A stretch of 64,000 nucleotides of DNA. It comes from Pseudopyrenochaeta lycopersici (taxonomy: Eukaryota > Ascomycota > Dothideomycetes > Pleosporales > Pseudopyrenochaetaceae). Positions within the stretch are counted from its first letter, which is position 1; each line of letters begins with the position of its first letter. The stretch spans positions 1 through 64,000 of the forward strand of contig NHZP01000065.1 of the NCBI GenBank assembly GCA_003313425.1. Reading direction: 5' to 3'. The notes beneath the pieces were generated by a model, which ran no database searches, was not told where the DNA came from, and saw nothing but the letters and a program-made list of their open reading frames with translations. Made by a program: the position numbers and the translations under genes. Shown here one piece after another: positions 55,215 through 64,000 of the stretch.

Positions 55215-58200
55215 GGATAACTTAAAGGATAACACAGTCTTGTGTCTATACCCTAGTAGAGGGCTTAGATAGGCTAACCTATCTAGTTACCTAAACACTA
55301 GATATAGAATAGGTCCCTAAGACCTAAACTATTACTTCAGAACTAGTAAGAGAATATAATATAAAGTTAAGGGCTATATTAGCCTAATTAACCTTAATTA
55401 AGCCTATATAAAGATATTCTAGTATAGAATACTTATTTTAGGTAGACTCTAAGTTAATAGAGCCTAAGATAGCTTAAGGTAGCGTTAACTAGGCTTTAGC
55501 TACGTAATATATTTAGCTAAGTAGTAACGTGTTAGGAAATACTTTACTTAACCCTCTTACACGCGTTCTAGACATAGATAAAGATAAGGTAGATTTAGAG
55601 TACGTTAAGTTATAAAGAAAGATTAAGGCTAAGATATAACGTCGCGCTATTATTAAAATACGCGTAGAAGCTATAGTACTAAAAGTAGATAATAAGGAAG
55701 TAATAAAAGCGCTAAAAGAAGGCCCTAAATAGACTAAGCTAGCCTCCTTACGCCTACTACGCCCTAAACTACCTTAAAAGTATAATAAGAAGAATAGAAT
55801 AAAGTATAACTACTAAGTAAAGAACTATAAGGCCTACTTTATATCCTACTTTATAGACTTCTAGTAAGAGGTATATAAGATTACTTTCTCTCTTTAATAT
55901 ATCTTAGATTAGTATAAAATAACGTAAGAGGAGTACTATTTATAAGAAGAGGCTAAAATTATAAGATAGTAACTTACTTAGAAAGATCTTTAGTAAAATA
56001 TACTTAATATATTAAGAACTCTTCAAGAAAGATACTTTATTACCTATAATATAGTAAATATATATAAGTAGGGCCTTAAAGAGATACCTATAGCTATATT
56101 AGACTATTTACGCTAATATTAAGAAGAACTAAGTAAAACTTACTTTATAGCTTTAAAGTAAAGCTATTACTTTAGATTCTTAACTAAAGAAATATAAGTA
56201 AAGCTATAAAATATTCTAGTCTAAGAAAGAAAGACTTTCTTTTAGATAGAAGAATAAGCTAATATTATCTTAAAGAACTTAATATCTTTACAGCCTTACT
56301 AGCCTAAAGAATAGATAGAAAACTCTTACTTAGCCTAAAAGAAGGTAAAAAGCTTTAGAAAAAGTATAAAGGAGATAAAAAAGGATAGAATTTCCTAAAA
56401 AGACTTAGTAGTCCCTCTTTTACCTTAAATATAGCTAAAGTAACTTACTACTTTTATAGTAAGAAGGGATATTATAAAACTTAATATCTAAAGCTAAATA
56501 CTAAAAAAAAAAGACCTATCTACTGAGAATAAGAGAAAAGAGGAGAGCTATAAGGACTAGAACCTTACTTTATAGCTTATCTAGAACTCTTTAGAGAAAC
56601 TTCTAAAAAAGAAACTTTATAAGAGGCTATTTATCCTCTTTAAGTAAAGTTATTAATAGTAGTTACTACTATTAGTATCTTAAAAGAAATTAAGGCCTTT
56701 ATAAATAGAAGGTTATAGCTTAACCTCCTATTAGTAGTCCTAGCTAAGAAGTAAGACTTAGTTATTAAGCCTACACTAGACTTCTTAGTAAGAAGCATTA
56801 GTAGTAAAGATTTAACTATTTATAGTACTATATGGGTAAAAGTAGCTATAATAGACTTAAGAAAGTAAAAATAAGTAGAACTAGTCCTTTTTATTATAGT
56901 AGATGTTAAAAAGTTTAAAATCTACCTAGGCCTACTATAGATTAATTAAGTTAACTTTAAGTTAAACTACGCTTAGTATAGAATACTTTTCTAAGGCTCT
57001 AAAAGAAGAAATACTACGCCTTTTAAGTAAGTTAGAATTAAGGATGTAGAAGAATTTAAAAGAACTCTCTAAAGCGTATAAACTAATATATATACGCTTA
57101 CTATCTATATAGTTAGCTAGACTAGCCTAGATTCGCCTATTATAGGATAGATACCTAAGGACTATATAGATTACGCTAATATAGGGTTAGAGAAGGTTAT
57201 AAGCCTCCTACTAGACTATAGACTCTAGGAATTAGCTATTAACCTAGAGGAAGGTACTTAGCTACTATAGTAGCTCTTATATAACCACTTAGTAACTAAA
57301 TTAGAGGTATTATAAAAGTATATGTAGAAGTTACTAGTAAAAGGCTAAATAAGGCGCTTAAAGTCTCTTATAAGAGCTCTTATCCTCTTTACTAAGAAAA
57401 AAGATAGTAGTTTACGCCTTTATATATGCTATAGAAGCCTAAATAAGATTACTATTAAGAATTATTACTCTTTACTTTTTATTATAGAGTTCTTAGAGTA
57501 ATTAGTAGCTACTAAGTAGTATTTTAAGCTAGATATCTGTAACACCTATTATAAGATTAGGATAAGAGGAGGTAATAAGTAGAAAATAGCTTTCTATACT
57601 AGATATAGCTATTTTAAGTATACTATAGTCTCTTTTAGGTTAACTAACGTACTAGCTTAATTTTAAGCCTATATAAATAAGGCTCTAGTAAGGTTAGTTA
57701 ATACTACCTATATAGTCTACTTTAATAATATTCTTATCTACTTTAGGATAAAAGAAGATTATATCTATAATATTTAGGAAATTCTCTCTAAATTACGTAA
57801 ATTTAAGCTTTATATTACACTTTTAAAGTATAAATAGTATACTAAGCGTATAAAATTCTTTAGATATATTATTTCCCTAGAAGAAGTATTAGTAAATAAA
57901 AATTAAGCTAAGATAGTTACTAAATAGCTAGAGCCTATAAGCATTTAAGATATCTGCGTATTTATTAGCTTTATAAACTACTATTAATACTTTATTATAA
58001 ACTTCTTCTAAATTACTCTGCTATTAACTACTTTAACTAAGAAAAGGCTAAATATAGCTAAAGGTAGCCTCTTTTAGAGGAAAGAGAAGGGTTAATAGCT
58101 AGAGACAGGAGAAGACACTAAGAAAGCCTTTAGAAAGCTTAAGGCTATATTCTTAGAGGCCCTAATTCTAGCTTACTTTAAAAGGAACTAAAGAACTAGA

Positions 58201-60170
58201 ATTAAAACTAATACTTTAGGCAGCGTAATTATACGTATTCTATCTTAATTTAAGCTAAATTAGAGTAAATTAGGTATATAGAGGCTAGTAGACTTCTATT
58301 CTTATAAACTAGCTTAAGTAGAGTATAATTATAAGGTATATAATTAAGAATTACCAGCTATTATAAAAAGTCTAGTATACTAGTACTATTACTTAGTTAG
58401 AGCTCTATTTAAACTATAAACTAACTATATAAACCTAGAATAGTTTATAGAGACTAAAGCTCTAAATTACTAATAAGTAAGGTTATACTTAGTATTAACT
58501 AAGTTTAATTTTACTCTAGAATATAGGCTAGAAGTAATAAATCCTGTAGATAGTCTATCTAGACGCCTAGACTATATAGCTAAGCTTTAAACTCTAGCCT
58601 TAAAGTATAATTAGGCGTTTATAGAGCTTCTATAGAGATTACTAATAAGAAGGCTAGATAAAAACTATTTATTATTAGTAGCTATTACTTATTCTAGCGC
58701 TAAGAGAGTAGATTAATAAAAAGCTCTATATAAGTTTTAATAGGTTAAAATAGACTTTAGGCGTAAGGAGAATAATAAAGATAGGCCTAAAGGAATAGAG
58801 AGTAGTAATAAGGCCTCTTTAGTAGAAACTAAGGTAAGTAAGAATAAGAACAGCCTAATTAGGGCTAGAACAGCCTAATCTTACTAAAAAGTCCTTAAAA
58901 TAAACTAAGAGAAGGTAATAGCCCTTATAAGATATTATAATAACCTAATAGTAGGATATTTTAGTATAAAGAGGATACTTAAGCAGTTATCTTACTAATA
59001 TACTTAGCTAAGAATAGCTAAGGATATAGCTACTTACTATAATAACTACTTATATTATAGAAAGTTAATAGTAGTGAAGTAGAAGCTTTATAGTCTATTA
59101 TATCTACTTTTAGCTCTTACGCGCGTGTAAGAGACTATTATAATAGATTTTATTATAGAATTACCTCTAAGTAAGTTCTAAAGGTTAGTTTATAACATAG
59201 TATTAGTAATTATAGATAAGCTAACTAAAATAGCCTATTATATCTTAGTAAGAGGTAATTAGGATAAGTAGGACCTAGCCTAGGCTTAGCTGTGTAAAGT
59301 TATTAGACTTTATAAAGTACTATAAATAATTATCTCTAATAAAGGTTTTTTAATCAACTTAAAGTACTAGAAGATATTTAACTATTACTTTAATTTAAAG
59401 AGAGTTTTAATATCTACCTACTATCTATAAACTAATAGTTAGATAGAAAAGTAAAATTAGACTCTAGAGTAGTACTTTTAGTATTATTATAACCTAGAGT
59501 AGGATAATTAGGCTTTATAGCTATCTATTAAGGAATTTACTTATAATAATAGTATATATTTAACTATAAAGGATACTCTATTCTATATAAACTATAGAAT
59601 AGACCTAATAAGGCTAGAATAGCCTAAATCTCTCTTAGAAGAGGAAGAATTACTTCTTAGAAGAGATATTACAGCTTATATTATTAATATCTAGAAAAGA
59701 TATTAAAAAGAGATTAAAGCTGTAAATAAATACTATAAAAAGTATACTAATAAGAAGTAATTAGTAGCTAAATTTAAAGTTAGAGACTAAGTACTAGTAT
59801 TAACTAAAATATTGAGTTATTAAGGCTAAAAAAGAAACTTAACTAGAAATACTTTAGACCTGAAACTATTATAGCCTAATATAGTCTATCTATATATGAA
59901 GTAGACTATCGAGGGCTAAAAGAGGTCTGCTTAGTCTTTTATACCTTACTATTAGACTTATATATTTAAAAGAGTTTAATATATTACTTTAAAGATCTGC
60001 TTATAGATACTCTCTATAGCTATAGTGATAATATCTATAAAGTAGAAAGAATAATTAATTATAAGCGTAACTAAAAATGCTAATAAGAATACTTAATTAA
60101 ATAGAAAAACTACTCTAATAAAGATAACACTTAAGAAGTAGTAACTAATATTTCTAGTAATACGCTTAAA
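55215..60170 (+). pseudogene. Gypsy-D gag-pol remnant
   Basis: Gag-like sequence to about 56700. Reverse transcriptase at about 57380-57880: SLRLYICYRSLNKITIKNYY, then YFKLDICNTYYKIRI, FRLTNVLA and VYFNNILIYF (YFDDILIYS box, both Asp changed). RNase H is at about 58100-58600. Integrase at about 59080-59800 has IIIDFIIELPLSK and VIIDKLTKIAYYI. A chromodomain at about 60030-60110 reads NIYKVERIINYKRN, then EYLIK, stop, KNYSNKDNT. Stops are everywhere. Confidence 0.82.
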
Positions 60171-60831
60171 CCGTTCTAAAATAGGGCCTAAAGCCCTATT
60201 AAGACTTAAACTAGTATAAAAAGGTATAGATTAATAGATAATACTCTAACTTATTCTAGATAATAACTAAAAAGAGGAAGATAGTTAAGAAGGAATAATA
60301 TTAGAGATACTAAGAAAAGGAAAACTTAGCTACTTTTACCTTATAACTTTTTCTATAAAGTTTTTTCTAAAGTATTTAATAGCGCTATAACTACTAGCCT
60401 AAGAAAGTATCTCTTATATACTTATTTTCTAGCCTATTATAGCCTAGAAATACGTAACCTAAGATAATCTTAAAGATATATAATATATTATACCTTATAA
60501 AGTACCTAGTAGGCTAAATAGGCCTTTTCTAGGCTAGAAGAGCTTATATTATCCTAAATACTATTAAGATATTGTAAAAAGTAGAAGAAGGGCTATTAAA
60601 GGCTAGAAAGAGAGTATTAAATTTAAAAATATACTTAGACTAAACGCTAGATAACTAAAACTACTATTTTTATACTAAACTAAGCTAGTTCTCTATACTA
60701 TTCTAGCCTATTATACTCTAATTAACTATATTATAACTAAAATTACTCATTAATAAGCTTATTAAGTTTAGCTTAAGCTACTTTAATAATGGCTTTCTAA
60801 TTATCTACTTTAGTCTGCTATTTTTCCTTAG
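60171..60831. other. Gypsy-D 3' region
   Basis: AT-rich sequence after the chromodomain with no recognisable motif. A 3' LTR is expected here but not seen. Confidence 0.4.
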
Positions 60832-60833
60832 TA

Positions 60834-61194
60834 GTGTAGAGTTAACAAGGAAGTTCAGCACAATCCCGCAGTTCTAGTGTTTGTAAAGAAGAGGTAACGC
60901 TAGACTTAAATGTGCGTGAATAATAGGAGCAGCTCTACCTGTATAGTCTGCTAGAAATAAAAGTAAGTATAGAGCCTAATTAAAAGTAATAAGTAAAATA
61001 GTCTAAAATCTTATTAAATTAATATAGCTAATACACTAGCTACTTTATAAAATCTTAGTTTTTAAAGTAAATAATTATAGTATGTAGTATATTATGTTAA
61101 GATCTTTCGCATCTCTAAGTCTTATTACTAAATTTTGCTAATAAAAGAAACCTATTATTACTTAATTACTTAAGTACCTTATATAATAGTATAA
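60834..61194. mobile_element. MITE-1, RIPped reverse-oriented copy
   Basis: Reverse complement of 20566-20987. Shared stretches include GAGTTAACAAGGAAGTTCAGC at the left end and, further in, TCGCATCTCTAAGTCTTATTAC. In the last 24 bases (61171-61194) all 11 differences from the unmutated copy are C-to-T or G-to-A. A TA precedes the left end (60832-60833); the right-hand TA is not clear. Confidence 0.75.
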
Positions 61195-62240
61195 ACCTCC
61201 TCTACTTTAAGCTTAGTCCTATTAAGCTTATAAATCTTACTTATTATTCCTTCTCTTTATAAGTAGAACTACTAGTAAGAAGAGAAGAGAACTAAGAAAA
61301 AGTATAAAAGAAAAAAAAGAAAGAAATTATTACCTTATAAATAAATAGAAGGCAGTATAAGCTATAAGTCTATAAGAGGAGTAGTCTTTATCATTATATA
61401 GGTGCCTTTATAAACTCTTATACTTTATTATTAAGTCTCTTAAAGATAGTAAGAAAAATAAAAGAAAACGCGCTTTAACCTTACTATTAAAGACGCTAGT
61501 AAGTATACTATTATTTTAGAATCTGTTAAATAACTTAGAGGTACTTAGCTAATTAGAGTTTATTAAGCCTTACTTAGTAACTACTAATTAGTTAGGCTCT
61601 TAATAGTATAGCTAAATTATTCTTACTTCTTCTTCTTAATCTTCTTAATTCTCGTACTATAATAAGGAGTCTGTAATAGTATATATAAATTTAACGCGCC
61701 TATATTAGGTTACGCTCGCCTAAAGTAAGAAGACGTAAGAAGAAGTCTTATAAGTAACTAACTAAGTAAATATTAACTTAGCGCTTATTACTATAATAAT
61801 AGCTTTTATAAACTAGTATAAGTTAAAGTTTATAAAGACTTAGTTACGCTTTAGATTAATAGGCGCCTTAATTTCTCCTTCCTATCTAGTATCTTAGCAG
61901 CCTTACTATTAGGATTATTAGAAAGCTCCTTAAGAACCTTATCTAGGGTAGTACGTTATTTAACTTACTTATTACACTTCTACTACTTAGCTTCCTAAGC
62001 TAGATTTATACTTTTATTTAAGAAGAACAACTTATTAGGTATACTAAGGTCTTTATTTTCCTTAAAAGTAAGCTTCTTATAATACTAGTAGATAACCTAA
62101 TACTCTTTAATTATCTTTACTATAGCTTTCTTAGTATCTTTAATAAATTAATAGATTAAACTAGGACTAGGCTAATCTGTAAATAAGTTAGTTAGTTCCT
62201 CTAAGACTAGTAGAGAGTCCTATCTTAGCTAATAGTTTAC
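61195..62240. other. Unassigned AT-rich region
   Basis: RIPped DNA. The minus strand has a semi-open lysine-rich stretch near 61960-61830 (LDKVLKELSNNPNSKAAKILDRKEKLRRLL) that I cannot place in a family. No LTR, terminal repeat or catalytic block recognised. Confidence 0.35.
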
Positions 62241-62630
62241 TGTGAAGAATCTTAAAAGCTATCGGTGAGGATAGCTAATGAGATTACAAGGTTGGTTCTC
62301 CGGGATAGAGTAAGGGACTAGATAGAAGGGGGGTTTAATACTAAGACAGTAAAAGGGTGCTTCTGTAAAGAGTACTAAGGGTTAAGAATAATCAGTATTG
62401 CTATCACTATACTATAGAGTATAATATTAAGTTAAACATACTAGACTATAAGGGTCTATTGTAGTAATTTATATACATAGGGGTTATGCATGTTACTCAG
62501 TGTGCTCGGTGTGCTTAGTGTCACTAATCAGACTAATTAACTAAGCACGTCACGTGACTTCGGTTATTGTCTAATACCTTGTGAGGTCTAGTTGGGGCTA
62601 CTAGAACAGGGTCCTAACAGGATCGTAACA
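62241..62630 (-). repeat. Gypsy-E 3' LTR
   Basis: 390 bp, TGTGAAGAATC...GGATCGTAACA, next to the antisense ORF and the integrase end of a minus-strand Gypsy that continues past the window edge. Little RIP. Contains GCACGTCACGTGACTT near 62545. Confidence 0.7.
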
Positions 62631-62804
62631 CTATTCCCCTCCTGTCCTAGCGCTGTCCTTAGTGCTTATTATATAACGCGAGCGTTTTCTTACTTCTTAC
62701 TGCATTATGTCTTGCTATACCTAAACATCTATAGGTGTCTAGCACTATTTGTCGCTAACGTCTCTGTAATTTTATTAACTCTTTTAGGGAAGCTATAGTT
62801 TAGA

Positions 62805-63298
62805 AGTGCGTAATATGCGTAAAGTATAATCGGGTGTGTAAGGTCTATGTTTGTTCTGGGAAATGTAGCAAGTGTCTGCGTCGAGGGCAACGTTACAACG
62901 TGTAAGTCACAGAGTCTAAATTTAAACGATTAGTAGATTAGAAGACGAAGCTTCAAGAGCAGATAAAAGAATCTAGGAATGCATAAGAGGTTGCGATGAA
63001 GGCGCATAAAAAAGCTCTAGAGGAGCTGCGCGTTACTCAGGCTCGCGAAGAGCGGTTACAATAATAAATAGATTTAATCAATTAGCGCGCAGAGAAAGTA
63101 ATAGCTGTAGAGGAACAAGATATTAAGGAATAAGAAGCGGCGGAGGCCTTATTACCTAAAAACGCTTCCAATGCCCTTAGGTTTAGTTTATCGCCTAGCA
63201 CCTAGGGTGCGTTCAAAGGCTTCCCTCTTAAGTATTAGGAGGTCCTAGTTAGCGATAGGCCACTAGTAGCAGGTCCGTTAGTTTCCTCTGGCTCTTAA
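62805..63298 (+). pseudogene. Antisense zinc-cluster/coiled-coil ORF of Gypsy-E
   Basis: Best-preserved copy of the antisense frame, opposite to gag-pol. It reads KCVICVKYNRVCKVYVCSG, then KCSKCLRRGQRYNV (Cys pattern CX2CX6C ... CX3CX2CX6[C/Y]). A charged coiled coil follows (KTKLQEQIKESRNA, VAMKAHKKALEELRVTQAREERLQ, RAEKVIAVEEQDIKE), then a tail FSLSPST...GAFKGFPLKY..EVLVSDRPLVAGPLVSSGS ending at TAA 63296-63298. Seven or so in-frame stops, nearly all TAA/TAG where Gln, Arg or Trp would fit. No known enzyme domain. The two-half Cys pattern suggests zinc binding. Confidence 0.6.
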
Positions 63299-63329
63299 CG
63301 TTTCTTAAGGTTTGTTACTTCTTCTTTTT

Positions 63330-64000
63330 CCTTCCCTCCCTTTCCTAGTATTCTCTAATTTTTTCTCGACAGTTTCTTAGATTCTCCAGTAGTTCCCACG
63401 TACTCTCTATGCTTAGGTACCCTTTCTATTTAACTAGGTAGCTGAAGCTTAGTTCTAGGTCGTTAACTCTTCCGTTTTGTTAGTATCCCCAGATTTTCTT
63501 AACTTTAAACTCATTTTCCTCTTCTAGTTTATACTAGAATGTTTTCTACAGTAGTGTAGTAAGGTCAGCTAGTTCTAACTTAGAGATATAGAAGCGTAGG
63601 TAGATCTTTATATCTAGTAGTAGCTTAAGTATATAGTTTACTAGTCTATTCTATTCTTTAACTAAAAATAGTCTGACTTTAACGTGGTCAAGTCCCTTAC
63701 TTAGTTGCTTGTTGCGTAGATTTTTTATAAGCAAGTATGCTTTATCCCCCTTCTTTAGCTAAGGTGCTATTTTTCTTTTCTTATTCTAGTAGGAAATACT
63801 GTTACGTTATGCTTTCTTAAGGTTTTTTTAGAGTTGTTCGTGTATTTTCTTTATTTCTTTAGCTGCTTTTATAGCTGCTTTAGTTTTTTTACTAAGATAT
63901 AACTTTATAAAGAGATTAGGGTGTCTCCCGTAGTTAGCAAAGAACAGTGTCTTTCTAGTTAATTCCAACAATTTATTATTGTAGGCTAATTATACTATTA
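63330..64000 (-). pseudogene. Gypsy-E integrase/C-terminal pol remnant
   Basis: Minus-strand coding sequence homologous to 36950-37600 of the Gypsy-C inner copy, reading from the window edge leftward. Stops are present but fewer than in Gypsy-C. Confidence 0.7.

Larger units (their letters stand above)
54873..60831 (+). mobile_element. Gypsy-D, chromodomain LTR retrotransposon without a visible 3' LTR
   Basis: 5' LTR at 54873-55214, then gag-like, protease/RT, RNase H, integrase and chromodomain remnants in order on the + strand. I could not find the matching 3' LTR before the MITE at 60834 or further right, so the right boundary is approximate and the element may be 3' truncated. Very heavily RIPped. 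Confidence 0.8.
62241..64000 (-). mobile_element. Gypsy-E, 3' part of a minus-strand Gypsy element
   Basis: LTR, antisense ORF and the integrase/C-terminal end of pol in the same layout as Gypsy-C. Sequence near 63400-63780 parallels 36990-37380 (GGTACCCTTTCTATTTAACTAG; TTTTTTATAAGCAA; TTTAGCTAAGG). The rest lies outside the window. Confidence 0.8.

Noticed and set aside
62592..62798. 68-codon + strand frame
   Set aside because: Spans the Gypsy-E LTR end; hydrophobic by composition, no family recognised.
1..64000. tRNA or rRNA genes
   Set aside because: No cloverleaf with intact A and B boxes and no rRNA-like stretch was recognised by eye; a dedicated scan could still find one.

Overview
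The window is nuclear DNA of a filamentous ascomycete (Pezizomycotina). The evidence is short introns of 44-53 bp with GT..AG borders, a CFEM-domain Pth11-type receptor, Fot1/pogo, hAT, Copia and chromodomain Gypsy elements, and heavy C-to-T/G-to-A decay of repeats that looks like repeat-induced point mutation (RIP). The class cannot be fixed from the sequence. Only three intact-looking protein genes are visible. Almost everything else is transposable-element DNA, much of it very AT-rich with TAA/TAG in place of Gln, Trp and Arg codons.

Layout. 1-6566: a chromodomain Gypsy element (+), 5' end outside the window, followed by a pol-less deletion derivative sharing its LTR. 6567-8304: hAT relic (-). 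8311-13550: structurally complete Copia (-) with 165-bp LTRs and AGACG target duplications. 13551-14114: Tc1/mariner transposase relic. 14237-16669: a gene island with a degenerate metallo-beta-lactamase-fold gene (-) and, divergently, a peroxisomal enoyl-CoA hydratase/isomerase gene (+; two introns; C-terminal SKL). 17105-17889: internally deleted, unRIPped Fot1/pogo relic.

17892-45238 is one ~1.9-kb pogo-like transposon (pogo-C) blown apart by nested insertions. A hAT element (18934-31297) lies inside it and itself holds Gypsy-B (19660-25740, with a MITE in it) and a solo LTR (28156-28531). A Gypsy element (31603-44697) also lies inside it and holds a second copy of its own family (35916-42454). 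Target-site duplications support each layer, and subtracting the insertions gives sensible lengths for every element.

45239-47903: second gene island, carrying a four-exon CFEM/Pth11-like seven-helix receptor gene (46354-47903). 47953-48349: hAT-like terminal fragment. 48352-51587: pogo-A, its right terminal repeat split by a 1-kb near-perfect palindromic (foldback) element, which is itself split by a solo LTR. 52071-54288: pogo-B with a solo LTR. 54873 to about 60830: chromodomain Gypsy-D. 60834-61194: RIPped copy of the MITE. 61195-62240: unassigned AT-rich DNA. 62241-64000: 3' part of another Gypsy (-).

The two gene islands have balanced base composition and no RIP-like stop codons. The three genes show no obvious shared pathway beyond the divergent promoter of the hydrolase-fold/hydratase pair. 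The most unusual material is the ordered nesting, a foldback element sharing its terminus with pogo-C, and an antisense zinc-cluster/coiled-coil reading frame carried by the Gypsy elements next to their 3' LTR.
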